DNA of 64,000 nt from Desulforhopalus sp. IMCC35007 (GTDB lineage Bacteria; Desulfobacterota; Desulfobulbia; Desulfobulbales; Desulfocapsaceae), in NCBI RefSeq assembly GCF_005116575.1, contig NZ_SWCN01000016.1, positions 1 to 64,000 on the forward strand. The letters run 5' to 3'. This document shows, one piece after another, positions 43,436 through 52,756 of this stretch. A model generated the notes under the pieces. That model ran no database searches, was not told the origin of the DNA, and saw only the letters and a program-made list of their open reading frames with translations. Position 1 is the stretch's first letter; the number at the start of each line of letters is the position of its first letter. Made by a program: the position numbers and the translations under genes.

Positions 43436-46018
43436 ATGACAAAAGCCACAGAAAACCCGGTCCCTGGAGATCTGGTGGAGGACCTGGTCGCAGAAGTTGA
43501 TACTGGTGGGCGTAATCCCCAGGGAGCGATTTCGAGGAATGTATTATTTTTTGTTCCTTTGGTCTGGACACTTTTTCAGCTCTGGTATGCATCTCCTTTA
43601 CCTTTTATGCTGAATATTTTTGTCATTAATGACACTGAAGCCCGTTCTATTCATCTGGCTTTTGCAGTTTTTCTGGCCTATACAGCATTTCCTACATTTA
43701 AATCATCTCCAAGAAAACATATTCCGTATCAGGATTGGGTGGTAGCCTTTATCGCAGCGTTTTGTGCCGGGTATATTTTTATATTTTATGCAGGGCTGGC
43801 AGAACGACCAGGAAGACCAACGACCATAGATCTTGTTGTGTCGGTAATGGGGCTTATCCTCTTGTTGGAGGCGACACGAAGGGCTCTTGGGCCACCGCTC
43901 ATGATTGTCGCGACCGTGTTTATCATCTATACCTTTGCCGGGCCTTATATGCCCGAGGTTATCGCCCACCAGGGAGCCAGCCTGGTAAAGGGAATGTCCC
44001 ACTACTGGCTGACAACAGAAGGTGTCTATGGCGTGGCGCTTGGGGTGTCGACGGGGATGGTCTTTATGTTTGTCCTCTTCGGTTCTCTGCTTGAGGCAGC
44101 TGGTGCTGGAAACTATTTTATCAGGACAGCCTTTGCGGGCCTTGGTCACTTGAAAGGGGGGCCTGCCAAGGCGGCGGTGGTCTCTTCTGCTCTGACCGGC
44201 CTTGTTTCCGGGTCTTCTATTGCTAATGTGGTAACCACAGGAACCTTTACCATCCCCCTTATGAAAAAAGTCGGTTTTTCAGCCGAAAAAGCAGGGGCCG
44301 TTGAAGTCGCTTCCTCAACGAACGGGCAGCTCACTCCTCCGGTTATGGGGGCCGCAGCGTTTTTGATGGTTGAATATGTAGGTATCTCCTACATTGAAGT
44401 CATCAAGCATGCTTTTCTCCCAGCAATTATCTCCTATATTGCTCTTGTTTATATCGTTCATCTCGAAGCGTGTAAGATGGATCTTCAAGGGCTGCCAAAG
44501 AGGAAGACCAAAACCCTGGCGCAGTCACTTCTTACTTTCGTCTTTGTTGTTCTCAGCCTGATAGTCATGGGTGGCGTGACCTATTACGGGCTCGGCTGGA
44601 TAAAAACCTTTGCAGGTGACAAAGCCATATGGATTATTTGTGCGTTATTGACAGTGGCCTATCTTCTGCTCATCTATCTTGCCTGCAAAGTGCCCGATCT
44701 TGAGGTTTCAACAGAGATTACAGAACTCCCCGATCTTGGTTCCACAGCACAGGCCGGATATTATTACTTGCTACCCATCGTTGTTTTGATGTGGTGTCTG
44801 GTAGTAGAGAGACTCTCCCCTGCACTTTCTGCCTTTTATGCGACTGTGCTGCTTATAGTCATTGTCCTGACTCAGCATCCTTTAAAAGGGTTTTTTAGAA
44901 AAATTCAGGGAAGCGAGTACAGTTTTTCCAGAGGTTGGAAAGAGATGATACTTGGAATGGTTTCCGGTGGCAGAAACATGATTGGCATCGGAGTTGCGAC
45001 AGCGACGGCTGGTATCGTGGTCGGTACGGTTACCCTTACAGGTATCGGTCTGGTTATGACTGAGTTTGTGGAATTTATCTCCGGCGGTAACCTGATGTTG
45101 ATTCTTGTTTTTACCGCCTTCATCAGTCTTCTCCTGGGAATGGGCTTGCCGACTACGGCAAACTACATCGTTGTTTCAACTCTGATGGCGCCCGTTATTG
45201 TAAGTTTGGGTGCCCAGAATGGTTTGATCGTGCCTTTAATTGCGGTCCATCTCTTTGTTTTTTATTTTGGAATATTGGCAGATGACACCCCGCCGGTGGG
45301 ACTTGCCGCTTTCGCTGCTGCAGGAATTTCGGGAGGTGATCCGATTCGTACGGGTATTCAGGGGTTTGCCTACGATATACGTACAGCGATTCTGCCTTTT
45401 ATTTTTATTTTTAACAACGAACTGTTGATGATCGGTATCGATAATTGGTTTCACTTCGTGGTGGTTGTTGTTGGTGCCATTATTGCGATGCTGGTCTTTG
45501 CCGCGGCGACCCAAGGCTGGTTTGTGACAAAGTCTCGTTGGTGGGAAACAATTGCTTTGCTGTGTATCGCCTTTACTCTTTTCAGGCCAGGTTTTTTCTG
45601 GGATGAAATATATCCACCTCTTACCGATGAATCTCCCCTGCAGCTGGTTCAGGTGCTTGACAGGCTTGAGCCTGGCTCCCAGCTTCGGTTGAAACTGAAA
45701 GGCGAAAATATGAGGGGAGACGAGTATCAGAAGACTGTCATGTTAGCTGTAGGTAATGAGCCGACAGGCGCTGAGAAGCTCAGTGGCCTCGGGATAGAGA
45801 CAAGAGATGAAGATGGTCGGATCTTTGTTGATATGGTGGGTTTTGGCAGTCCTGCAAAAAAGGCTAAGATTGATTTTGACCAGGAAATTTTAAGTATCCA
45901 GATGCCATTGGACCGACCCAATAAAGAACTTATGTTTATCCCGGCATTACTTCTTCTTGCTCTTGTCTGGCGATTACAGAAAGCCAGAGTAAAAAAACAC
46001 GAAGCAGCAGTCGTATAA
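43436..46018 (+). CDS. Fused TRAP transporter permease (4TM/12TM)
   Basis: 860-residue inner-membrane permease in which the DctQ-like small and DctM-like large subunits are fused, the form usually paired with a TAXI-type binding protein. About 20 helices are visible; DctM blocks include GSLLEAAGAGNYFI, SGSSIANVVTTGTFTIP, GLPTTANYIVVSTLMAPVI and ADDTPPVGLAAFAAAGISGGDP. A C-terminal soluble extension (750-835) precedes a last helix. No TAXI binding protein is next to it. A universal stress protein gene follows, as in some TRAP operons. Confidence 0.9.
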   Translation: MTKATENPVPGDLVEDLVAEVDTGGRNPQGAISRNVLFFVPLVWTLFQLWYASPLPFMLNIFVINDTEARSIHLAFAVFLAYTAFPTFKSSPRKHIPYQDWVVAFIAAFCAGYIFIFYAGLAERPGRPTTIDLVVSVMGLILLLEATRRALGPPLMIVATVFIIYTFAGPYMPEVIAHQGASLVKGMSHYWLTTEGVYGVALGVSTGMVFMFVLFGSLLEAAGAGNYFIRTAFAGLGHLKGGPAKAAVVSSALTGLVSGSSIANVVTTGTFTIPLMKKVGFSAEKAGAVEVASSTNGQLTPPVMGAAAFLMVEYVGISYIEVIKHAFLPAIISYIALVYIVHLEACKMDLQGLPKRKTKTLAQSLLTFVFVVLSLIVMGGVTYYGLGWIKTFAGDKAIWIICALLTVAYLLLIYLACKVPDLEVSTEITELPDLGSTAQAGYYYLLPIVVLMWCLVVERLSPALSAFYATVLLIVIVLTQHPLKGFFRKIQGSEYSFSRGWKEMILGMVSGGRNMIGIGVATATAGIVVGTVTLTGIGLVMTEFVEFISGGNLMLILVFTAFISLLLGMGLPTTANYIVVSTLMAPVIVSLGAQNGLIVPLIAVHLFVFYFGILADDTPPVGLAAFAAAGISGGDPIRTGIQGFAYDIRTAILPFIFIFNNELLMIGIDNWFHFVVVVVGAIIAMLVFAAATQGWFVTKSRWWETIALLCIAFTLFRPGFFWDEIYPPLTDESPLQLVQVLDRLEPGSQLRLKLKGENMRGDEYQKTVMLAVGNEPTGAEKLSGLGIETRDEDGRIFVDMVGFGSPAKKAKIDFDQEILSIQMPLDRPNKELMFIPALLLLALVWRLQKARVKKHEAAVV

Positions 46019-46113
46019 ATATAACTGGGAAGGTCGTAAAATCATTCGAAACAGGCTTTTCCAATTTCGTACCAGAACCACCTTTTGCATGAAAATTTAC
46101 TGGAGATTACTTC

Positions 46114-46611
46114 ATGGTTCAAAAAATATTGGTTCCGATCGCATTTACAAAGTACTCGAAAGGTATTTTGAACTATGCCGCAGAATTGGCAAAATTTAGC
46201 GAAGCTGAACTTATTGTGGCGCATGTCATCAACGAAAGAGACCTTGAAGCCGTCGATAAAATCACCTCGTACGGTTACAAGGTAGATGTCGCACATTACG
46301 TTGAAACCATTAAGAAAGAGCGTAAGGAGGAACTTGATAAGCTGCTTGCCGACCTTACTCTGGCAGATAATAAAGTGACCTACACCTTTTGCGTGGGTGA
46401 GCCAACAAATGAATTATTGAAACTGGTCGTTGATCGGAATGTTGACATGGTTGTCATGGGAGTGAAGGGCAATAGCCTCAGTCATATTTTTACAGGATCT
46501 GTGGCAGAGAGAATGTTTCGAAAATGTCCGGTGACTCTTGTCTCTTATCGTGGAGATGATGTTGCCTTGCGTTTACGCAAGAATTTTGAAAAACAGCGGG
46601 AAAAAGAGTGA
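46114..46611 (+). CDS. Universal stress protein (UspA family)
   Basis: 165-residue single Usp domain. The ATP-binding pattern G-x2-G-x9-G-S is present in GVKGNSLSHIFTGSVAERMF, so nucleotide binding is expected. It begins 96 nt after the fused TRAP permease, with a tggagatt site. TRAP-linked Usp proteins such as TeaD regulate their transporter, a likely role here. A perfect 44-bp palindrome follows its stop codon. Confidence 0.9.
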   Translation: MVQKILVPIAFTKYSKGILNYAAELAKFSEAELIVAHVINERDLEAVDKITSYGYKVDVAHYVETIKKERKEELDKLLADLTLADNKVTYTFCVGEPTNELLKLVVDRNVDMVVMGVKGNSLSHIFTGSVAERMFRKCPVTLVSYRGDDVALRLRKNFEKQREKE

Positions 46612-46644
46612 TCAAGAAGATCCTTTCCGTTCGGTGTGTTGGAA

Positions 46645-46688
46645 GAATGAGAGACAGTTGAACAGGCCTGTTCAACTGTCTCTCATTC
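46645..46688. repeat. Perfect 44-bp palindrome after the usp gene
   Basis: Bases 46645-46666 and 46667-46688 are exact reverse complements with no spacer (left arm begins gaatgagagacagttg, centre aacagg|cctgtt). It begins 34 nt after the usp stop codon. No T-run follows on either strand, so it is not a standard terminator. Confidence 0.85.
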
Positions 46689-46823
46689 GCTGGAGTACTT
46701 TATGGACTAAAGCTTGTGGGCAACAATAAAAGGCCATTGTTGGGTGTTGGTTTCCAGAGTGTTGCAATCGATCATGTTGTTGATATCAGGTTGTATTAGA
46801 GAAATTTTTTTTATTGAACGATT

Positions 46824-47423
46824 ATGCAAATATTATTTCCTGTCATTGGCTATTTATTGGGCTCTATTCCTTTTGGTCTGGTCATTGGCAAAATGGTTGG
46901 GGCCGATGTTCGTCAGGAAGGAAGTCGTAACATTGGTGCGACGAATGTCAGCCGGGTGCTCGGCAAAAAGCTGGGGTTTCTGACGCTTGTCTGCGACTGT
47001 TTGAAGGGATTTATACCTATGGCTCTGGTTTCTTACGTGCTTCCGGAAAGTGAATCAAGGGAAATGGTCATGGCAATCACCGGTGTTATGGCTGTTGTCG
47101 GCCATATGTTTCCCATATATCTCAAGTTTAAAGGCGGCAAAGGTGTTGCCACGGGGCTGGGGGTATTCTTCTATCTTTCTCCTGTTGCAATAGTTCTCAG
47201 CCTTGTTGTCTTTGTGGCTTCGGTTGCTCTCAGCGGTTTTGTCTCCGTTGGTTCGCTTTTGGCTTCAGGCTTGATCCCGTTCTGGCTGTATTTCCTTGGT
47301 GCATCAAAAACGACAATTCTGGCAGCCTTCCTGGTGGCACTGCTTATCTGGATCAAACACCACGAAAATATTGGCCGGCTGCTTCAGGGCAAAGAAAAAA
47401 GCTGGAAGAAAGCCAAGCAGTAG
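46824..47423 (+). CDS. plsY: Acyl-phosphate:glycerol-3-phosphate acyltransferase
   Basis: 199-residue membrane acyltransferase that makes lysophosphatidate from acyl-phosphate. Motifs: GYLLGSIPFGLVIGK, RQEGSRNIGATNVSRVLGKKLG and FKGGKGVATGLGVF. Length and helix number are normal. The ribosome site is weak. Single gene or first of a pair with the downstream oxidoreductase (112-nt gap). Confidence 0.95.
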   Translation: MQILFPVIGYLLGSIPFGLVIGKMVGADVRQEGSRNIGATNVSRVLGKKLGFLTLVCDCLKGFIPMALVSYVLPESESREMVMAITGVMAVVGHMFPIYLKFKGGKGVATGLGVFFYLSPVAIVLSLVVFVASVALSGFVSVGSLLASGLIPFWLYFLGASKTTILAAFLVALLIWIKHHENIGRLLQGKEKSWKKAKQ

Positions 47424-47535
47424 AGAACCCGGAGGACTGTAATTGTGAGGAGGAGAGCAATTCATCTTCATCGAAGGCTGTTCTGGGTCGTGGCGAGAAT
47501 ACATTCGATATAAAGTTTTATACATGGAGGGTGCT

Positions 47536-48495
47536 GTGAAAGCTATAGTTGTAAAAGAATTTGGCTCCCCTGAGGTGATGAAGGTCCTTGATTGTGAGCT
47601 GAGAGCGCCAGGAGCAGGCGAGGTTTTGATCGCAGTCGAAGCGATTGGAGTAAATCCCGTTGAAACCTATATCCGTGCAGGGACCTACCCCAGATTACCG
47701 CAACTCCCGTATACGCCGGGTGGTAATGTTTCTGGTACGATTGAAGCATGTGGCGAAGGAGTGACCAGTTTTAAAGCAGGAGACCGGGTGTACAGCGCTG
47801 CAACAGTTACCGGGGCCTATGCAGAAAAAACGATTTGCCAAAGCGATGATGTGTTTTTTTTACCTGAGACTATCTCTTTTGCTCAGGGGACTGCATTAGG
47901 TGTTCCTGCGGCTACAGCATGGCGGGGATTGTTTCTCCGTGGAGAAGCAAAAACAGGGGAGCGGGTACTGATCCATGGGGCTAGTGGTTCTGTTGGTCAG
48001 GCGGCACTGCAGTTGGCCAGGGCTGCTGGAATGGAAGTGTTTGGTACAGCAGGGTCGGCTGAAGGTTGTCGGATGGTGGAACAGCTTGGGGCACTTTCTT
48101 GTAATCATAATACGCCCGGCTATGAAAAGGTGCTGATGGAAGCAACCTCCGGAAAAGGCTTTGATCTTATTTTGGAAATGCTGGCCAATAAAAATCTTGA
48201 AAAGGATCTGGATATGCTGGCTGTGCGAGGCCGGGTTGTCATTATCGGAAGTCGAGGGCGTATTGAAATAGATCCCAGGGCCACCATGGGCAAGGAAAGC
48301 GACATCAGAGGGCTGGCACTCTTTAATGCAACCAGGGCAGAGCTGGCAGTAACTCATGATGGTCTGGCAAAAGCGATGGCAGATGGGATCTTGTCTCCCC
48401 AGATCAGCCGGGAGTTTTCTCTACAAGATGCTCCTGCAGCCCATGTACAGGTCATGAAAGATGGCAATGGGGGGAAGATTGTTCTCATCCCATAA
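47536..48495 (+). CDS. Zinc-independent quinone oxidoreductase (MDR family)
   Basis: 319-residue medium-chain dehydrogenase/reductase resembling NADPH:quinone reductase. The N-terminal catalytic fold (MKAIVVKEFGSPEVMKV, YIRAGTYPRLPQLPYTPGGNVSGTIEACG) and the nucleotide-binding HGASGSVGQAALQLARAAG are clear; structural-zinc cysteines are absent, as in quinone reductases. An upstream ATG at 47524 exists, but the GTG at 47536 is preceded by a perfect ggagg, placed inside that extension, so GTG is the start. Confidence 0.88.
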   Translation: MKAIVVKEFGSPEVMKVLDCELRAPGAGEVLIAVEAIGVNPVETYIRAGTYPRLPQLPYTPGGNVSGTIEACGEGVTSFKAGDRVYSAATVTGAYAEKTICQSDDVFFLPETISFAQGTALGVPAATAWRGLFLRGEAKTGERVLIHGASGSVGQAALQLARAAGMEVFGTAGSAEGCRMVEQLGALSCNHNTPGYEKVLMEATSGKGFDLILEMLANKNLEKDLDMLAVRGRVVIIGSRGRIEIDPRATMGKESDIRGLALFNATRAELAVTHDGLAKAMADGILSPQISREFSLQDAPAAHVQVMKDGNGGKIVLIP

Positions 48496-48585
48496 GTTTT
48501 GAAATCTTCTGTTCTCCTCCCTTTATTCCCATACCATGGTCTTAAAGAGAGGAGCGGAACCTGCATTACTCGTATCTGGCTAATC

Positions 48586-50715
48586 TTACTTGATGCCGTG
48601 TTCTTTCATAAACGGCACGTACTTGGTGTCTATTCCCTTAATGTGGCTGGTGAGCCAATCTTTTAAGAAGGTCATAAGGTTAATAGAGACTGTGGGATCA
48701 CCCGCAATAAGTCTTTTCTGGTAATCCAGAACCTGATCCACAAGCTTTTTATGGATAGCCTTATGTTGTGTTTCTTCCTCATATCCATACTGAGCGAAGA
48801 TTTTTTCCTCCATACCAAAATGCATCACTGTGTAGTCGACAAGTTCAGCCATAATTTTTTCGAGAGCGGGTTTTCCCTGCCGTGTTTTCATGGCTTTATG
48901 CAGATCGTTGATCATACGAACCAGAATTTTGTGCTGGTCGTCAACACGCTTGATTCCAATCATCAGGTTGGTTCCCCACGGCATCAGGTCCGGAATATGT
49001 ACTGTGGATTGAGCGGGCATTTCATTATTTACATTGATCTTAAATTGGCTGATCATAGCTTGAAGACGGTTCGCAACGGTTTGCAGCTCTTTAGAACTCT
49101 CCTCGACGTCTTCACCATTTTTTGCAAGAGCCGATGCAGATTGACTGACATCTGCAATATCTTTTGCGACTTTATCAGCTACCGCTGAACTTTGGGCAAC
49201 GTTTTCGTTCACCTCACTTATCCCTTGAGCGGCCTGGAGAACGTTTTCTGAAATCTCTGAGGTCGTGGCACTCTGTTCTTCAACAGAGATAGCGATATCT
49301 GCGACGATGGCATCCACTTTATTGATAACCGCAGTAATTTGACGAATTTCTGTAACAGTCGCGCCAGTTGAGTATTGGATGGAATCAATTTTGGCACGAA
49401 TTTCACCGGTTGCAGCTGCGGTCTGGCGGGCCAGCTCTTTTATTTCGTTTGCGACCACTGCAAAGCCTTTCCCCGCTTCACCCGCTCGCGCGGCTTCTAT
49501 TGTCGCATTGAGTGCCAGCAGGTTGGTCTGCTCTGATATTTCGGTTATGACCTCAGTAACTTTGCTGATTTCGTTGGCAGCGTTGCCAAGAGCGTCAACC
49601 TTTTCCTGAGAACTACTGGCGAGATTTACAGCATCGTGGGTGATTTCTCGTGCTTCTTTGGTTTTACCTGCAACGATGTCGATGGAAGATGAAACCTCTT
49701 CTGAGGCGGTCGCCACAATATTGACGTTTGTAGAAGCCTGCTCACTGGCGGCTGCTACTGTATTCATATTGGAACTCATCTCCTCTGTTGCGGCGGCCAC
49801 GCTGGTGGAATGATTGGCAACTTCGTTTGCACCCTCTGTCATATTTTGTGAGATGACGGACAATTCGTTGGAGGTGGAGGAAAGTGTTACAACTTCGTCG
49901 TTCATTTTCCCTATAATATTCCCTACTTTAGTGCTCATTTCGTTGAGTGCCTGGGCGAGGACGCCAAATTCATCTTTACGTTGAAGCTCGAGTTTCTGTG
50001 AAAAATCTCCATCTGCCATTCTCTGCGAAAAACTCACCGCCTGACCAAGGATTTTAACGATCATCCGGCTTATGAAAAAGCTGAGAGCAATTCCAATGGT
50101 AAGAGAAATGGCAAAAAGAACAACGATCAATTGTTGCATCTTCCCGGAGAGATTGACGATGTGTTGTTGAAGGCCCAGTACTTCACCATCAACTTCTGAG
50201 GCGATTGATTGTAACTTACCCCTTACTGTATCGAGTTCTTGCAGGGTTTTGTTGTTATAAATATCTCTTACCGATGCGAGGAAATTCTCTCGGTTGCCAT
50301 TGTTCTGTGCGATGACTTGTTTCATCTCTGTTACGGTTTCATGGAGTCTCTGGTGAGGTGCTTCCATTTCTTTTATGAGCCTGGCAATTGCGGGGATGTC
50401 TTTTTCAGCAGTTTTACGTCCTTCCCCGTAGAGCCATTTTCCGAGACCGCATTTAGTGTGGTCGTCCTGGGTTGTGAGACTATTAGTGTTTTCATCAATA
50501 AAGAGTTTGGATATGGAAGCTTGCCAGACAAGATGGTCTATTTCTCTTTCCCCCATCTCTTTCATCACCTCGATATGCGCCTTCTCATGGGCGATTTCTT
50601 CTGAGAAAGTGTGAAAACCATACCAGCTAAATCCCCCTATAATTGTGAGGAAAATTAAGATAAGACCAAAACCTATGAAGAGTTTGGTTTTTATAGATGA
50701 ATCTTTCCAGCGCAT
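48586..50715 (-). CDS. Chemoreceptor with CZB-like sensor and C-terminal hemerythrin
   Basis: 709-residue methyl-accepting chemotaxis protein. Order: TM1 (about 12-33); periplasmic sensor (35-195) with an HLVWQ...[11 protein letters not shown]...PHQRLH pattern like the chemoreceptor zinc-binding domain; TM2 (about 197-220); HAMP; coiled-coil signalling domain with the hairpin tip [34 protein letters not shown]-terminal bacteriohemerythrin (about 580-705) with the full ligand set ([40 protein letters not shown]). The hemerythrin would bind O2 at a di-iron site inside the cell. ATG at 50715 has a gaaggag site; a 14-residue longer frame lacks one. Confidence 0.92.
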   Translation of the reverse strand: MRWKDSSIKTKLFIGFGLILIFLTIIGGFSWYGFHTFSEEIAHEKAHIEVMKEMGEREIDHLVWQASISKLFIDENTNSLTTQDDHTKCGLGKWLYGEGRKTAEKDIPAIARLIKEMEAPHQRLHETVTEMKQVIAQNNGNRENFLASVRDIYNNKTLQELDTVRGKLQSIASEVDGEVLGLQQHIVNLSGKMQQLIVVLFAISLTIGIALSFFISRMIVKILGQAVSFSQRMADGDFSQKLELQRKDEFGVLAQALNEMSTKVGNIIGKMNDEVVTLSSTSNELSVISQNMTEGANEVANHSTSVAAATEEMSSNMNTVAAASEQASTNVNIVATASEEVSSSIDIVAGKTKEAREITHDAVNLASSSQEKVDALGNAANEISKVTEVITEISEQTNLLALNATIEAARAGEAGKGFAVVANEIKELARQTAAATGEIRAKIDSIQYSTGATVTEIRQITAVINKVDAIVADIAISVEEQSATTSEISENVLQAAQGISEVNENVAQSSAVADKVAKDIADVSQSASALAKNGEDVEESSKELQTVANRLQAMISQFKINVNNEMPAQSTVHIPDLMPWGTNLMIGIKRVDDQHKILVRMINDLHKAMKTRQGKPALEKIMAELVDYTVMHFGMEEKIFAQYGYEEETQHKAIHKKLVDQVLDYQKRLIAGDPTVSINLMTFLKDWLTSHIKGIDTKYVPFMKEHGIK

Positions 50716-51162
50716 AGATGCTCCTTCGGTTATATTTTTACATTCAATTGAAGACAAAGGTTATACGGTAAATCTGAGAGAGGAATTCTGTTGAAGTATA
50801 TCTCTGCGCTAATGGAAAAATCAAATTTTCAACTGATTTATTTTGGTGAGCTACCGAAAAGGTAGAAAAAAGCAGGTTTACATCTTTTAAAGATATCGGT
50901 GTTAACAGCTGATCCATGGTGCCCTGAATGGTCTGATGGCGATTGCAGCAGTTTCTGCTGACACTTTTCAGTGTTTTATCCTGTCACAACTGGTTGACCG
51001 AATAGACCTTATACTCTATTATGCCTGGGTCTTAATTTTCTACGGTTTTTAGCTGGATCTGCTTTATTTATGATCTGGTTTTGAGGTTATGACAGCACGA
51101 ATGTGCGATGACTGTCCTGGAGAAGCTCAATTTTTTCGTAAACACACAATTCTGGAGGAAGT
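50716..51162. other. 447-bp divergent region
   Basis: Between the chemoreceptor (minus) and dctP (plus). Two small hairpins are visible: ctacc-gaaaa-ggtag near 50853 and cagcag-ttt-ctgctg near 50946. They do not match a riboswitch I recognise. No gene. Confidence 0.4.
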
Positions 51163-52188
51163 ATGAAAACACGATTGTCACTTTTCACTTTGATGGCATG
51201 TCTGGTATTACTGCCAAGCCTTGTATTTGCACAGGCAAAGTATAAAGATGAATATAAAATGAGTGTGGTGGTGGGTCCCAAACTTCCATGGGGTGAAGGG
51301 GCCACAGCCTTTGCGGACCTCGTCCGTGAGCGGACAGATGGCAGAATTAACATAAAAGTCTACACTTCTTCAGCACTCATGGCCGGCAAACAGACCAATG
51401 AGTTCCTGTTGCATAGACAGGGTGTTGCGGATTTTTGTTTCGCCTCGACCATCAACTGGTCAACGACCATTAAGCCTCTGAATCTCTTTAATCTTCCATT
51501 CTTTTTTCCAGACTATACAGCTCTTGATGCTGTAATCACAGGCCAGCCAGGGAAGGAACTGGAAGAAATGCTCCAGCAGAAAGGCGTTACTGTCCTTGCC
51601 TGGGGTGAGAATGGATTTCGGGAAATTACAAATTCAAAGCGGTCTATAAAAACGCCAGCGGATCTTGAAGGCTTAAAAATCCGTGTTGTCGGTACGCCAA
51701 TTTTTATAGAAACCATGCAGGCACTGGGGGCCAATCCTGTGAATATGAATTGGGGTGATGCTCAGGTGGCTTTTCAGCAAGGAGTCGTTGATGGTCAGGA
51801 AAACCCAGTCGTAGCCATTGAAATTCCGGTTAAAATCTGGCAGTTCCACAAGTATGCAACCATCTGGCGCTATGTTATCGACCCCCTGATGCTCACCGTT
51901 AATAATGAGGTGATGGCAAGCTTTACTCCTGAAGATCAGGAAATTATTCGTCAGGCAGCCATGGAAGCGGCAACGACCCAGCGAGGTATCGTCCGTAAAG
52001 GTTTGATTGCACCTGACCTGAGTGCTCTGGATACTCTGCGTGAAAATGGTATGGAGGTGGTTGAGCTCAGTCAGGCAGACCGTGATATCTTCAGGGCCAA
52101 AACCAGTGCAGTGTATGAAAAATGGACAGAGGTCATTGGAGCTGATCTCGTTAAAAAAGCTGAAGCGGCCATTGCTACGACCCGCTAA
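51163..52188 (+). CDS. dctP: TRAP transporter substrate-binding protein DctP
   Basis: 341-residue periplasmic binding protein with a signal peptide (about 1-23, SLVFAQA). Family landmarks include the carboxylate-binding arginine region LKIRVVGTPIFIETMQALGANP and the block WGDAQVAFQQGVVDGQENP. It begins after tctggaggaagt. A hairpin follows its stop before dctQ, an arrangement that commonly raises binding-protein level over the permeases. Substrate probably a C4-dicarboxylate or other organic acid; not determined. Confidence 0.92.
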   Translation: MKTRLSLFTLMACLVLLPSLVFAQAKYKDEYKMSVVVGPKLPWGEGATAFADLVRERTDGRINIKVYTSSALMAGKQTNEFLLHRQGVADFCFASTINWSTTIKPLNLFNLPFFFPDYTALDAVITGQPGKELEEMLQQKGVTVLAWGENGFREITNSKRSIKTPADLEGLKIRVVGTPIFIETMQALGANPVNMNWGDAQVAFQQGVVDGQENPVVAIEIPVKIWQFHKYATIWRYVIDPLMLTVNNEVMASFTPEDQEIIRQAAMEAATTQRGIVRKGLIAPDLSALDTLRENGMEVVELSQADRDIFRAKTSAVYEKWTEVIGADLVKKAEAAIATTR

Positions 52189-52197
52189 TGCTCATTT

Positions 52198-52221
52198 CCC
52201 GGGATGAGGTATTATCCCGGG
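52198..52221 (+). terminator. Intercistronic hairpin between dctP and dctQ
   Basis: Perfect 8-bp GC-rich stem cccgggat (52198-52205) with atcccggg (52214-52221), 8-nt loop, followed by cattttg. A weak terminator or stabiliser that would favour dctP over the permease genes. Confidence 0.6.
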
Positions 52222-52282
52222 CATTTTGTGCTTCCCATTCAAAAAAAATAACCTGACAATAGAACCGCAAAGAGAGGAAACG

Positions 52283-52756
52283 TTGTTTAATTTAACCTGG
52301 ATTATAGAGCATATCGAAGAAATGCTCGGAGCATCACTGCTGGCTGTCATGGCCTGTTTTGCTTTTGCAAACGTTATCACGAGATATGTCTTTCAGTATC
52401 CCCTGGCCTTTACAGAGGAATTAGAAGTCAATGCCCTGGTCTGGCTGACCATGTTTGGCACCTCTTCTGCTTTTAGAAGGCGCAAGCACCTAAGCATGCT
52501 CTATTTCCAGGATAAGCTTCCCGGTTCTCTTCGCCGGGCGTTAAAGGTTCTCATTCCTTGTATGGGCATAGGTCTTTTTACTACTCTTGGTTTTTTAGGT
52601 TATCTGCAGATCGTCGATGAACGAATTCTTGAAATTACCTCTGAATCTCTTGGGATACCGCAATGGTACTATACCGTCGGCATTCCCGTTGGCTGTTCTA
52701 TGATTGTTTTTAGAATTATCCAGGCAAGTTTTAGGGAAATAAAGGAGCAACTGTAA
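52283..52756 (+). CDS. dctQ: TRAP transporter small permease DctQ
   Basis: 157-residue four-helix protein from TTG 52283, chosen because it has a strong agagaggaaa site; an in-frame TTG at 52226 would add 19 residues and lies in the hairpin's wake. The family block VITRYVFQYPLAFTEELEVNALVWLTMFG and RRRKHLSM are clear. Its stop codon overlaps the dctM start by one base. Confidence 0.88.
   Translation: MFNLTWIIEHIEEMLGASLLAVMACFAFANVITRYVFQYPLAFTEELEVNALVWLTMFGTSSAFRRRKHLSMLYFQDKLPGSLRRALKVLIPCMGIGLFTTLGFLGYLQIVDERILEITSESLGIPQWYYTVGIPVGCSMIVFRIIQASFREIKEQL

Noticed and set aside
50840-50960. Possible riboswitch before dctP
   Set aside because: Two small hairpins are present, but no conserved core of a known class could be recognised.
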